This document shows, piece by piece, positions 1 to 9,097 of a DNA stretch of 64,000 bases. Source of the stretch: Bacillus sp. SKDU12 (GTDB lineage Bacteria > Bacillota > Bacilli > Bacillales > Bacillaceae); NCBI RefSeq assembly GCF_010093085.1, contig NZ_MSRC01000018.1, positions 62,001 through 126,000 on the forward strand, written 5' to 3'. A program made the position numbers and the translations under genes. Position 1 is the first letter of the stretch. The number at the start of each line of letters is the position of its first letter. Under the pieces are notes generated by a model. The model was not told where the DNA came from and did not search any database. It saw only the letters and a list, made by a program, of their open reading frames with translations.

Positions 1-1769
1 TTAAGCTGTACACGCTGGCCCAAGATCTGCAGGTGACGAACGCCACAATCAGCTATGACTTAGACGAGTTGGAGAAATGGATCTCACCTTTCGGACTGAC
101 ACTGATCCGTAAAAGGGGGTTTGGCATCCAGCTTATAGGGCCGGAAAATGCAAAACGAAAAATTGTCGGCAACCTCATTGTGAACCGCCTCGACATCCAA
201 ATGTTTTTGGAAGCGGTTGAAGTAAACATCAAAGGAAAAAACGATTCTTCAGAGAAAATGTTCGGTGTCGTCAGCAAAGGTGAGCTGTTAAAAATGGAGG
301 GGATCTTATTTCATCTGAAAGAAAAAATCGCCTTTTCGTTATCCGACAGCTCTTATATAGCGCTCGTTGTCCATCTGACGTATGCGATCGAACGCATCAA
401 GCTTGGGGAGACCATTACCATGGAGGAAACTGAGCTTGAGGATTTGAAGAACGCAAAAGAATACAGCTCCGCGCTTGAGATCGCGGGCGAGCTTGAACGT
501 GCTTTCGACGTGACGATTCCAGAGGCGGAGGTCGGCTATATGACAATCCATCTTCGAAGCGCCAACCGCAAATACAAAACAGAGTATAAAGCACAGGAAA
601 TCGAACTGGAAACGGCCTTGCAAACGAAACGGCTCATTGCTTTTATTTCAGAAAAAATCAGAATCGATCTTACGAAAAACTACTCTTTATATGAAGGGCT
701 GATCGCCCACTTGGAGCCAGCCGTCAGCCGCATTAAAGAGAATATCGAGATATACAATCCAATGAAGGAACAGATCAAGCGCGATTATTTTCTGCTATAT
801 ATGGCGGTCGAGGAAGGTGTCGATCAGTATTTTCCGGGTATGTCTTTTTCTGATGATGAGATCGCTTTTATCGTTCTTCACTTCGGCTCTGCTCTTGAAA
901 TCAAAAAAGAAGAAGCAAAATTGAAAGCGCTTGTCGTTTGCTCAAGCGGAATCGGCTCGTCGAAAATGCTTGCTTCCAGACTAAAGAAAGAACTGCCGGA
1001 CATTCAATCATTTGACATGTCATCTTTGATCGAGCTGAAGAGCAAAGATGTTCACGCTTATGATATGATCGTTTCCACCGTCCCGATTCCTTACAAAAAC
1101 ATCGATTATATTATGGTCAGCCCGCTTTTAAATGAAGAAGACGCAAATCAGGTGAAGCAGTATATCAAGCGGAACATTCCGCTCATACTTGAGAAAAAAA
1201 GAAGCCCGAAGAAAGAGAAGCAGCAAGCTGACGTGCCTGATATGCTGGAAGCGGTGGAAAGCATGGGGCGGTATATGGCTGTCACTCAAGATGTTCTGCG
1301 TCACTTTACGCTTACTCACCTCAGTACAAAACCGGATCATCATATGCTCCACCTAGAGCTTTTTCAACAGCTGAAGAAAGAGGGCTTGATCCATGATCCG
1401 AAAAAAGCGGCGGTTTGCCTGGCGGAGCGGGAAAAACAAGGCGGATTGGGAATACCGGAAACAAACATGGCGCTTTATCATCTCAAAAATGATGAAATTG
1501 TCCTGCCTTTTTTCAAAATATATGATCTTAACACCTCTTATGAAGTGAATGGCATGGACGGAAATACCCTCCTCATGACACGCATCCTCGTTATGATGGC
1601 GCCGGGCTCATTATCTGCTGAAGGATCGGAGATATTAAGTGCGATCAGCTCGGCGATTATTGAGAGCAGCGAAAGCCTGGCGGGGTTTCAGGAAGAGGGA
1701 GAACCTGAACTCTACCAACGGTTAAACCGTATATTTTTCACATGGATGCAGGAGAAAAACATACTGTAA
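1..1769 (+). CDS. mtlR: MtlR mannitol operon activator, 5'-truncated by window edge
   Basis: PRD-type transcription activator of mannitol uptake and use genes. The reading frame is open to the first base, so the N-terminal HTH is cut by the window. What remains starts near the end of the HTH, followed by two PTS regulation domains (His-containing, roughly residues 100-290 of the visible part), a EIIB-like domain with the phosphorylatable Cys motif CSSGIGSS (about residue 303), and a C-terminal EIIA-like domain. The order HTH-PRD1-PRD2-EIIB-EIIA is that of MtlR/LicR/ManR regulators. The name rests on ydaB being the next gene, as in strain 168. A Rho-independent terminator follows at once, so it is transcribed alone or as the last gene. 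Confidence 0.85.
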   Translation, partial: KLYTLAQDLQVTNATISYDLDELEKWISPFGLTLIRKRGFGIQLIGPENAKRKIVGNLIVNRLDIQMFLEAVEVNIKGKNDSSEKMFGVVSKGELLKMEGILFHLKEKIAFSLSDSSYIALVVHLTYAIERIKLGETITMEETELEDLKNAKEYSSALEIAGELERAFDVTIPEAEVGYMTIHLRSANRKYKTEYKAQEIELETALQTKRLIAFISEKIRIDLTKNYSLYEGLIAHLEPAVSRIKENIEIYNPMKEQIKRDYFLLYMAVEEGVDQYFPGMSFSDDEIAFIVLHFGSALEIKKEEAKLKALVVCSSGIGSSKMLASRLKKELPDIQSFDMSSLIELKSKDVHAYDMIVSTVPIPYKNIDYIMVSPLLNEEDANQVKQYIKRNIPLILEKKRSPKKEKQQADVPDMLEAVESMGRYMAVTQDVLRHFTLTHLSTKPDHHMLHLELFQQLKKEGLIHDPKKAAVCLAEREKQGGLGIPETNMALYHLKNDEIVLPFFKIYDLNTSYEVNGMDGNTLLMTRILVMMAPGSLSAEGSEILSAISSAIIESSESLAGFQEEGEPELYQRLNRIFFTWMQEKNIL

Positions 1770-1780
1770 TCCGGCAGGGC

Positions 1781-1808
1781 ACACGTCAAAAAATTGACGT
1801 GTGTTTTT
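1781..1808 (+). terminator. mtlR terminator
   Basis: Nine-base perfect stem ACACGTCAA/TTGACGTGT with a short A loop, followed by a T run, 11 bases after the mtlR stop. Confidence 0.85.
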
Positions 1809-1979
1809 ATGTGGATAGGGTGCAAAATAAGAAAAATAGGACTATTTTATCATTCATCAATGGAATAATTCCAAAATGAAATAGTTTTACAAGTTATCTT
1901 TTTTGGGTTAAAATGGGTGATGCAAGGAAGAAAATCTAACAAATAATTGAAGATTAATGAGAATATAGGAGATGACGAT

Positions 1980-3491
1980 ATGGAAACACTACAGCATCTG
2001 ATCCTGCATGACATGCCGGATAACGAAGAAATAGAGGCTGTAAAAAGCGGAGCTCATACACTGACATATAAAGAATACCGTAAGCGGATTAATCAACTGG
2101 CAAATGCCATGCTGCAAAAAGGAATTCAAAAAGGAGACCGTGTCGCACTGCTTTGCAAAAACGGCCATCCTGCATCAACTGTTATGTTCGCAGCGCTTGA
2201 AATAGGTGCTGTTGTGGTGCCTGTCAGCTGGCAGCTGAAACCATATGAAATGACAGGCATTTTAAAAGCGAGTGAACCGAAAGCGATGTTTTACGGAGCG
2301 GAGTTTAAAGAGACACTCAATGAAGTTCTTCCTGAACTGTCTTCACTCCAGATTATGATGGAAACAGGTACAGCTTACGAAACATCTGATGAATTTGAAG
2401 CTCTGTTTGCGGGTCCTGCCCATTTCCCTGAAACTGAAATGGTCTCCCCTGATGATACGGCGCTTCTGATGTTTACGTCTGGAACGACAGGAAACCCGAA
2501 AAGATGCATGATCACACATGGCGGCATATACAGATACGTAGAAAAATCCACTAGCTCAGCAACTCGTATGAAGGGGCTTCGTTTTCTTGCGTGCCACCCG
2601 ATTTATCATACGAGTGCGCTCATTTGCATCATGCTGGGAACCTTTGCAGGAACGAGTTTCATTTTTACAAAGGATCAAGATCCTGTTGATATGCTGAAGG
2701 TCATTGAAGAAGAAAAAATTCAAAGCGTGATGGCTCTTCCTGTGTTTTACACGTATTTGCTCGAAGCATGGGAAAAGCACCAAACCGACATATCTTCTCT
2801 CGTGATTTTAATGACAGGCGGTACAAAAGTGCCGAGCAGCCTGATCCGCCGTTATTCTGATATCGGCATTCCGCTCGCACACGGCTATGGAAGCACTGAA
2901 GCTTGGGGAATCAGTACATGGATGCCTGAGATGGGAATGGATAAAGCGGCATCAGCAGGAAAACCTGTGGAGGGTGTGAAAGTGAAAGTCGAAGATCCGC
3001 AGACGGGAGAAGAGCTCCCTCAAGGTGAGATCGGCGAAATCGTTGTTCACACGCCATTCTTATTTAAAGGCTATGAAGACAATCCTGAAGCAACGGCAAA
3101 AGTGCTGCAAAACGGCTGGTTCAAAACCGGAGATTCAGGCTACGTGGATGAAGATGGCTTTATTTTCATCACGGGGCGCTACAAGGATGTCATTATTTAC
3201 GGAGGCGATAACGTCTATCCGGATCAGGTTGAGGAAGTTATCCAGCAGATCCCGGGAATTCTTGAAACGGCTGTGGTCGGTATACCAGACCCGCTGTACG
3301 GAGAAAAACCGCGCGCTTTTATCGTGACAAACGGCGGCAAGCGTTTAACAGAAGAGGACGTCATCGCATATTGTAAAGAACGCCTGTCCGCTTATAAAAT
3401 ACCTGAAGTTGAGTTTGTGAACGAACTGCCGAAAAATAACCTCGGCAAGGTGAAAAAGGACGTCTTGCGCAAGCAGGCCGTACATTCATAA
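1980..3491 (+). CDS. ydaB: Acyl-CoA ligase family protein YdaB
   Basis: AMP-forming acyl-CoA synthetase of the ANL superfamily, 503 residues. It should activate a carboxylic acid with ATP and load it onto CoA; the substrate is not known. Visible motifs are the P-loop-like MFTSGTTGNPK (about residue 162), the GYGSTE motif (about 304), GWFKTGD (about 382) and the C-terminal lysine motif PKNNLGKVKK. The ATG at 1980 is chosen because ATAGGAGATGACGAT lies at proper distance; an in-frame TTG at 1947 would add 11 residues but has no Shine-Dalgarno. Monocistronic by appearance, convergent with ydaC through a shared terminator. Confidence 0.85.
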   Translation: METLQHLILHDMPDNEEIEAVKSGAHTLTYKEYRKRINQLANAMLQKGIQKGDRVALLCKNGHPASTVMFAALEIGAVVVPVSWQLKPYEMTGILKASEPKAMFYGAEFKETLNEVLPELSSLQIMMETGTAYETSDEFEALFAGPAHFPETEMVSPDDTALLMFTSGTTGNPKRCMITHGGIYRYVEKSTSSATRMKGLRFLACHPIYHTSALICIMLGTFAGTSFIFTKDQDPVDMLKVIEEEKIQSVMALPVFYTYLLEAWEKHQTDISSLVILMTGGTKVPSSLIRRYSDIGIPLAHGYGSTEAWGISTWMPEMGMDKAASAGKPVEGVKVKVEDPQTGEELPQGEIGEIVVHTPFLFKGYEDNPEATAKVLQNGWFKTGDSGYVDEDGFIFITGRYKDVIIYGGDNVYPDQVEEVIQQIPGILETAVVGIPDPLYGEKPRAFIVTNGGKRLTEEDVIAYCKERLSAYKIPEVEFVNELPKNNLGKVKKDVLRKQAVHS

Positions 3492-3497
3492 AAAAAT

Positions 3498-3529
3498 GCC
3501 CGTCACTTCATTATGTGGCGGGCTTTTTT
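3498..3529. terminator. Bidirectional terminator between ydaB and ydaC
   Basis: GCCCGTCAC/GTGGCGGGC stem with A tract on the left and T tract on the right. It can end ydaB on plus; its left arm lies just beyond the ydaC stop and it can also serve the minus strand. Confidence 0.8.
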
Positions 3530-4107
3530 GCGGTTGCACAGACGGAAAGCTGAGGCTTAATATGTTTAAATTGCAGTTCTATGTCTTCAAATCCGGCTGC
3601 TTGGAAGTCGGCAATCATCTGTTGTCCAAATGATTTTGTTTTCTCGGGACTGGCATCAGCCTCCCGCGGCTGCATCGTAATCGCCGCTTTTCCGCCGGGC
3701 TTTAGCGCCTGATAAATCTGTTTCACGCCTTTTGTCTGGTCATTCCAGATGGTGTAGTTGTTAACGGAAATGACTTTATCATAAAACGAGTCGGAGAGAG
3801 GAAATGTCTCGATACTTCCTTGTATGAGGCACACACCTTTCGATTTTATTCTGCGGGCGGCCAGCTTCAGCATAGCCTCTGATACATCAATCCCATAAAG
3901 ATGAATGCTCTTCTCGCGTTTCAGCATCTGCTGCATACAGTATCCCGGCCCAAACCCTATTTCTAAAATGCTGTCCCCATGTGTGATCCCCAGTTGATCT
4001 ATTGTCCACTGATTCAGTGTCTGATTTTCAGCAGCCATGATGTATCCGGCTATCATGCCGATTACGCCCTTTGGCCTGCTGAATTTTTTTGAAAGCATAT
4101 TAATCAT
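3511..4107 (-). CDS. ydaC: SAM-dependent methyltransferase YdaC
   Basis: Class I methyltransferase of the Methyltransf_11 type, 198 residues. Motif I ILEIGFGPGY (about residue 49) binds S-adenosylmethionine; ALKPGGKAAIT near residue 136 is the post-motif of the fold. The substrate cannot be told from the sequence. The ATG at 4107 has a strong ribosome site (AAAGGGGG, seven bases away). The shorter form I recall from 168 begins 17 codons later at MIAGYIMAAE and has no obvious ribosome site, so the long form is preferred. It is transcribed away from ydaD. Confidence 0.75.
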   Translation of the reverse strand: MINMLSKKFSRPKGVIGMIAGYIMAAENQTLNQWTIDQLGITHGDSILEIGFGPGYCMQQMLKREKSIHLYGIDVSEAMLKLAARRIKSKGVCLIQGSIETFPLSDSFYDKVISVNNYTIWNDQTKGVKQIYQALKPGGKAAITMQPREADASPEKTKSFGQQMIADFQAAGFEDIELQFKHIKPQLSVCATAKKPAT

Positions 4108-4193
4108 TCAGCAACCCCCTTTGCAAGTTATTTCCTCCTTACGTTTCATGTGAAACATTTTTCTGATAAAACAATGTGAAGGTGTTGAACCAT

Positions 4194-4219
4194 GTTTATC
4201 GCAAGAATGTGTGAGGTAC
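4194..4219 (+). promoter_or_regulatory. Sigma-B promoter of ydaD-ydaE
   Basis: GTTTAT, a 14-base spacer and AGGTAC fit the sigma-B consensus GTTTAA-N12-15-GGGTAT. It lies about 38 bases upstream of the ydaD start. Confidence 0.75.
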
Positions 4220-4257
4220 ACAACAAATAGACATGAAAACAAAGGAGGAGATTCAGC

Positions 4258-5118
4258 ATGACAAATTATCCAAATGAACTGCCGGGACAAATCCAAAATC
4301 GTCAGCCGGGACTTGAAAGTGAAATGGATCCAACCCCGGTGTACGAATACGAACATTATAAAGGCTCTGGCAAATTAAAAGGAAAAGTAGCGCTCGTTAC
4401 AGGCGGCGACAGCGGGATCGGACGCGCGGTCTCTGTTGCATATGCAAAAGAAGGTGCGGATGTCGCCATTGTATATAAAGATGAGCATGGGGACGCAGAA
4501 GAGACGAAAAAGCGCATAGAACAAGAAGGCGTAAAATGTCTGCTGATCCCTGGTGACGTAGGCGAAGAGGAATTCTGCAATGAAGCGGTTGAAAAAACGG
4601 TTAAGGAGCTAGGCGGCCTAGATATTCTTGTCAACAATGCCGGTGAACAGCATCCTAAGGACAGCATCAAAGATATTTCAAGTGAACAGCTTCACCGCAC
4701 ATTCAAAACTAACTTTTATTCACAATTTTATTTGACTAAAAAAGCAATTGATTACTTAAAACCGGGCAGTACTATTATCAACACGACATCTATCAATCCG
4801 TACGTAGGGAACCCGAAATTGATTGATTATACAGTGACAAAAGGTGCGATCAATGCCTTTACAAGAACAATGGCACAGGCGCTTGCCAGTGATGGAATCC
4901 GTGTGAATGCAGTTGCACCGGGACCAATTTGGACGCCATTAATTCCGTCTACCTTCTCAGAAGAGACAGTCGCTCAATTTGGAAAAAATGCGCCTCTAGG
5001 CCGTCCTGGACAGCCTGTTGAGCTCGTTGGCTCTTATGTGCTGCTGGCTTCAGATGAGTCATCTTACATGACAGGCCAAACACTGCACGTTAATGGCGGC
5101 AGTTTTGTGACGACATAA
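4258..5118 (+). CDS. ydaD: General stress short-chain dehydrogenase YdaD
   Basis: NAD(P)-dependent oxidoreductase of the classical SDR family, 286 residues. The Rossmann motif TGGDSGIGRA is near residue 49, NNAG near 126, and the catalytic tyrosine/lysine pair lies in DYTVTKGA (about 196). An N-terminal extension of some 40 polar residues is typical of the YhdF/YhxD/GspC subgroup; the substrate is unknown. AAAGGAGGAG precedes the ATG. It has a sigma-B promoter, so it belongs to the general stress regulon, and is followed 15 bases later by ydaE, probably in one operon. Confidence 0.85.
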   Translation: MTNYPNELPGQIQNRQPGLESEMDPTPVYEYEHYKGSGKLKGKVALVTGGDSGIGRAVSVAYAKEGADVAIVYKDEHGDAEETKKRIEQEGVKCLLIPGDVGEEEFCNEAVEKTVKELGGLDILVNNAGEQHPKDSIKDISSEQLHRTFKTNFYSQFYLTKKAIDYLKPGSTIINTTSINPYVGNPKLIDYTVTKGAINAFTRTMAQALASDGIRVNAVAPGPIWTPLIPSTFSEETVAQFGKNAPLGRPGQPVELVGSYVLLASDESSYMTGQTLHVNGGSFVTT

Positions 5119-5637
<519 letters not shown>

Positions 5638-5667
5638 GGATGGGGCGTAACAGCCCATCCTTTTTTG
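5638..5667 (+). terminator. ydaE terminator
   Basis: GGATGGG/CCCATCC stem followed by six T, starting directly after the ydaE stop. Confidence 0.85.
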
Positions 5668-5723
5668 TATTGAAAAAACAGAATCACCGCTATAATGGGT
5701 AAAAAAGGAAAGAGGGCGAGGGA

Positions 5724-6275
5724 ATGTTCACCTGCAAGGTAAATGAGTACATCACCTTTCGATTGTTGGAGCCAAAGGATGCGGATCGGCTTGCCGAACT
5801 GATTATCGAAAATCAGCAGCGGCTCGGCCGGTGGCTCTTTTTTGCGGAAAACCCAAGCAGTGCTGAAACGTATCGAGAAACACTTATTCCAGATTGGCGG
5901 CGGCAATATGCCGACCTGAACGGCATCGAAGCTGGGCTCTTCTATGACGGCAGCCTATGCGGCATGATCGGCCTCCACAATTTAGACCAAGTGAATCGAA
6001 AAGCGGAAATTGGCTATTGGATTGACAAAGAGTATGAAGGCAAAGGCATCATGACCGCGGCCTGCCGAACTCTGATCTCGTATGCTTTTGAAGAGTTTGG
6101 GCTGAACCGCGTTGCGATATGTGCGGCTGTCGGGAACGAAAAAAGCAGAGCGGTCCCGGAGCGGCTCGGCTTTCAGGAGGAAGGGAAGGCACGGGACGGC
6201 TTATTCATTGGAGGCAGGTATCATGACCTTGTCTATTACAGCTTGCTGAAGCGTGAATGGAAAGAATCGAAATAA
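5724..6275 (+). CDS. ydaF: GNAT acetyltransferase YdaF (RimL-like)
   Basis: GCN5-related N-acetyltransferase of 183 residues, closest in layout to the ribosomal-protein RimJ/RimL branch. The acetyl-CoA binding segment IDKEYEGKGIMT is at about residue 103, and RVAICAAVGNEKSRAVPERLG-type residues follow (about 130-150). The acceptor is unknown; a ribosomal protein or small amine are both possible. The start has GAGGGCGAGGG upstream. It stands between two stress genes but I see no sigma-B motif in front of it. Confidence 0.8.
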   Translation: MFTCKVNEYITFRLLEPKDADRLAELIIENQQRLGRWLFFAENPSSAETYRETLIPDWRRQYADLNGIEAGLFYDGSLCGMIGLHNLDQVNRKAEIGYWIDKEYEGKGIMTAACRTLISYAFEEFGLNRVAICAAVGNEKSRAVPERLGFQEEGKARDGLFIGGRYHDLVYYSLLKREWKESK

Positions 6276-6290
6276 AGCGCACATTTTCTT

Positions 6291-6316
6291 GTTTAAATCT
6301 TCTTCGTGTGTGGAAA
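6291..6316 (+). promoter_or_regulatory. Sigma-B promoter of ydaG
   Basis: GTTTAA, 14-base spacer, TGGAAA, about 37 bases upstream of the ydaG ATG. The -35 is perfect and the -10 keeps GG and A. Confidence 0.65.
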
Positions 6317-6352
6317 AGTAAAAGCGGAGACGTTGAAAAGGAGTGATTCACG

Positions 6353-6775
6353 ATGAATCAGCAAGATATGAAACAAAAAGTATTTGATGTTCTAGATCAC
6401 CATAAAGTAGGTTCGCTCGCTACAGTTCAAAAGGGCAAGCCGCATTCCCGCTACATGACTTTTTTCCATGACGGTCTGACAATTTACACACCGACAAGCA
6501 AGGAAACTCATAAAGCGGAAGAAATTGAGAACAACCCTCATGTCCATATTTTATTAGGCTATGATGGTGAAGGCTTTGGTGACGCGTATGTGGAAGTTGC
6601 CGGAAAGGCCAAAATCAACAATTCAGCCGAACTGAAGGACAAAATCTGGAATTCTCAATTAGAACGCTGGTTTGACGGTAAGGATGATCCGAATCTGGTG
6701 ATTCTTGAAATTGAACCGGAGGATATCAGATTAATGAATGCCGGAGAAAAAACGCCAGTCTCACTCGACTTATAA
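6353..6775 (+). CDS. ydaG: General stress protein 26 (PNPOx-like) YdaG
   Basis: Split-barrel flavin-binding protein of 140 residues, the pyridoxamine 5'-phosphate oxidase-like 'general stress protein 26' type. The segment SLATVQKGKPHSRYMTF (about residue 21) and the C-terminal LEIEPEDIRLMN are characteristic. Family members bind FMN or related cofactors; the reaction is not established. AAAAGGAG lies ahead of the ATG. Single gene with its own sigma-B promoter. Confidence 0.85.
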   Translation: MNQQDMKQKVFDVLDHHKVGSLATVQKGKPHSRYMTFFHDGLTIYTPTSKETHKAEEIENNPHVHILLGYDGEGFGDAYVEVAGKAKINNSAELKDKIWNSQLERWFDGKDDPNLVILEIEPEDIRLMNAGEKTPVSLDL

Positions 6776-6781
6776 AAAAGT

Positions 6782-6810
6782 TTGCATTTGCAGGGGCGAT
6801 ATGTTATCAT
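6782..6810 (+). promoter_or_regulatory. Candidate sigma-A promoter inside the ydaG-amj gap
   Basis: TTGCAT, 17-base spacer and TATCAT with an extended TGT just before the -10. There is no open reading frame behind it, so the product would be untranslated RNA or a long leader. Confidence 0.5.
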
Positions 6811-6816
6811 GAGTAG

Positions 6817-7199
6817 CTAAGCAAGATAAATAAGCAAATAAAAAAGAAAGTAAACTTCTTTTTTCTGTTTTGAGATAGAAGCTTTACCGCTTCACGAGCA
6901 GCATACTAGCTGTCCTTATTCTTTTCCTTCATAACAAATCGCCCCTAACGATGAGATGGAAAAAAGACTTTTTTGTTTTACAATTCACACCGGCGCGGCT
7001 TCGGAGCCGCAGTGACGATTGAGAGGTAGGGCTTTCGTTGTCTTGTGTTCAAGAAATTTCCATGGTGTTTACTTTCCAGAATGATTCTTCGGAACAATGC
7101 TTTATGAATCTAACCCGCCTGATGAGGCGGATGATATAATCTTTATTTGCATATAGAAAAGAATAAGACAAACCGCTCGGCGTACGCCGGCGGTTTTTT
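6817..7199 (+). ncRNA. Structured non-coding stretch, possible ncRNA or amj leader
   Basis: No credible gene in about 490 bases. From the promoter at 6782-6810 the region holds an A/T-rich hairpin followed by T (6841-6866), a very stable GCGGCT-TCGG-AGCCGC stem (6995-7010), a CCGCCT-GATG-AGGCGG stem (7115-7130) and a Rho-independent terminator (7170-7199). The sequence does not match a riboswitch consensus that I know. The amj promoter sits after the terminator, so this is more likely a separate transcript than a leader. Confidence 0.4.
7170..7199 (+). terminator. Terminator upstream of amj
   Basis: AACCG...CGGTT stem containing an inner CGGCG/CGCCG pairing and ending in TTTTTTA. It would close the transcript from 6817. 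Confidence 0.75.
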
Positions 7200-7208
7200 A
7201 TTGTAAAC

Positions 7209-7235
7209 TGAAACCTCTCTATCTTCTTTACAGTC
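7209..7235 (+). promoter_or_regulatory. ECF-type (sigma-M) promoter of amj
   Basis: TGAAAC, 17 bases, AGTC. ECF sigma factors of B. subtilis recognise TGAAAC-N16/17-CGTC. amj is known to depend on sigma-M, which agrees. Confidence 0.6.
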
Positions 7236-7268
7236 TTATCTCTAGGATGAAATTGGAGGAAGTATAAC

Positions 7269-8078
7269 GTGCATGTCATCACAACACAGGTGCTTTTTAT
7301 TTTCTGTTTTTTATTGCTGATTCACTCGATAGAAACCTTAGCTTATGCCACAAGGCTTTCCGGGGCTCGCGTAGGATTTATTGCGTCTGCGCTTTCACTA
7401 TTCAATGTCATGGTCATCGTATCCAGAATGTCGAACATGGTGCAGCAGCCCTTTACCGGACATTTAATTGATGACGCGGGAAAAAACGCTCTGTCGATTG
7501 TTAGCGAGCAGTTTCGCTTCTTGATTTTTGGGTCGACAGTTGGCACCATTCTGGGTATTCTCTTGCTCCCGTCTTTTGTCGCTTTATTTTCACGGGCGAT
7601 AATTCACTTGGCGAGCGGCGGCGGCTCTGTTTTACAAGTGTTTCGGAAGGGATTCTCGAAACAAGGATTCAAAAAGGCGCTCTCCTATTTGCGGCTGCCG
7701 TCTCTTTCGTATGTGAAAGGATTTCACATACGCTTGATTCCGAAGCGTTTGTTTGTCATCAACATGCTGATTACATCGATTTATACGATCGGCGTGCTTT
7801 CAGCTTTGTATGCAGGCCTTCTGGCACCGGAGCGCAGTACGACAGCCGTAATGGCATCGGGTTTGATCAACGGGATTGCGACGATGCTGCTGGCCATTTT
7901 TGTTGATCCTAAGGTATCTGTTCTCGCCGATGACGTGGCAAAAGGAAAAAGAAGCTATACGTATTTAAAGTGGGCCTCTATCACAATGGTTACCTCAAGG
8001 GTGGCGGGCACACTCCTCGCCCAGCTTATGTTTATTCCGGGCGCCTACTATATCGCGTGGCTGACAAAGTGGTTTTAA
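7269..8078 (+). CDS. amj: Lipid II flippase Amj (YdaH)
   Basis: Polytopic membrane protein of 269 residues with about six hydrophobic segments. Amj is the alternative lipid II flippase of B. subtilis: it moves the undecaprenyl-linked peptidoglycan precursor across the membrane when MurJ is absent or inhibited, and is induced by cell envelope stress. Recognition is by overall sequence (start HVITTQVLFIFCFLLLIHSI) and its place between ydaG and ydzA. The GTG start has TTGGAGGAAG upstream. Its sigma-M type promoter fits the envelope-stress role. Confidence 0.85.
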   Translation: MHVITTQVLFIFCFLLLIHSIETLAYATRLSGARVGFIASALSLFNVMVIVSRMSNMVQQPFTGHLIDDAGKNALSIVSEQFRFLIFGSTVGTILGILLLPSFVALFSRAIIHLASGGGSVLQVFRKGFSKQGFKKALSYLRLPSLSYVKGFHIRLIPKRLFVINMLITSIYTIGVLSALYAGLLAPERSTTAVMASGLINGIATMLLAIFVDPKVSVLADDVAKGKRSYTYLKWASITMVTSRVAGTLLAQLMFIPGAYYIAWLTKWF

Positions 8079-8085
8079 TAAGAAG

Positions 8086-8113
8086 GGCTGGATCATAAAG
8101 ATCCAGCCTTTTT
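8086..8113. terminator. Terminator between amj and ydzA
   Basis: GGCTGGATC/GATCCAGCC perfect stem followed by TTTTT. It may also serve ydzA on the other strand. Confidence 0.85.
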
Positions 8114-8122
8114 CGCGTTTCC

Positions 8123-8413
8123 TTATTTATATTTTCTTAATCCGCGGTCATACAAAAAGTTTCCGAATGGGACAAAAGCGGCGATAAATCCGGCGGCTGA
8201 CCATTTCAGCGGCCATTTGACAGAGAAAGCCGCATACGCCAAGACAAGTAAATATAAAATGAACAACCCGCCGTGAACCGAACCGATAATTGTTACGGCA
8301 AGCGGAAGGCCTGCCCAATATTTCAGCGGCATGGCAATGAACAGAAGAGTTAAGAGTGACATTCCTTCAATAAAACCCATCGTGCGAAGTCTTCCGATCG
8401 GCGTTTGCAACAT
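8123..8413 (-). CDS. ydzA: DUF3817 membrane protein YdzA
   Basis: Membrane protein of 96 residues with three hydrophobic segments, starting LQTPIGRLRTMGFIEGMS, the typical beginning of DUF3817 proteins. These have no established function. AAGGAGGGCGA precedes the ATG. It is convergent with amj and divergent from lrpC. Confidence 0.8.
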   Translation of the reverse strand: MLQTPIGRLRTMGFIEGMSLLTLLFIAMPLKYWAGLPLAVTIIGSVHGGLFILYLLVLAYAAFSVKWPLKWSAAGFIAAFVPFGNFLYDRGLRKYK

Positions 8414-8598
8414 AAATCGCCCTCCTTGTGGGTGTGTTTTCTTTCTATATGATAAACAATACGGCGAGCGGACATGATAGTTTTCAGAAAATGTTCAAAC
8501 AACATTCATTTTTACAACCTAGCTCTAGCGGGCTGTACTTGTCATTTGCAAAAATACCCGAGATAATGTGTACAACATGAGTAAAGAAGGATGTTGAC

Positions 8599-9033
8599 AT
8601 GAAACTTGACCAAATTGATCTGAATATCATTGCAGAGCTGAAGAAAGACAGCCGTTTGTCGATGAGGGAATTAGGCAGAAAAATTAAGCTGTCGCCGCCA
8701 TCTGTGACAGAACGGGTGAGGCAGCTTGAATCGTTTGGGATCATCAAGCAATACACACTGGAGGTCGATCAGAAAAAACTGGGGTTTCCTGTTTCCTGTA
8801 TTGTAGAAGCAACTGTCAAAAACGGGGATTACGAGCGGTTCAAAAACTATATTCAAACATTGCCGAATATCGAATTTTGCTACCGAATTGCGGGTGCAGC
8901 CTGCTATATGCTGAAAATTAATGCTCAGAGCCTCGAAGCGGTAGAAGATTTCATCAACAAAACATCACCATACGCGCAAACCGTCACTCACGTCATTTTC
9001 TCAGAAATTGACACGAAAAACGGGCGCGGTTAG
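8599..9033 (+). CDS. lrpC: Lrp/AsnC family regulator LrpC
   Basis: DNA-binding regulator of 144 residues. An N-terminal HTH (about residues 10-45, LSMRELGRKIKLSPPSVTER) is followed by the ligand-binding RAM domain. LrpC is a DNA-bending Lrp homologue implicated in amino acid metabolism and DNA repair. AGAAGGATG is the ribosome site. Next to topB, from which it is separated by 64 bases with a TATAAT-like motif, so topB may have its own promoter. Confidence 0.9.
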   Translation: MKLDQIDLNIIAELKKDSRLSMRELGRKIKLSPPSVTERVRQLESFGIIKQYTLEVDQKKLGFPVSCIVEATVKNGDYERFKNYIQTLPNIEFCYRIAGAACYMLKINAQSLEAVEDFINKTSPYAQTVTHVIFSEIDTKNGRG

Positions 9034-9097
9034 AGAGTGCTGCGCGAAGTCTGTTATAATAAATGGATGAGCGTGAAAGAAAGAGAAGTGATCAAGC

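Noticed and set aside
3025-3327. Plus-strand open frame inside ydaB
   Set aside because: Shadow frame in another phase of the acyl-CoA ligase gene, without ribosome site.
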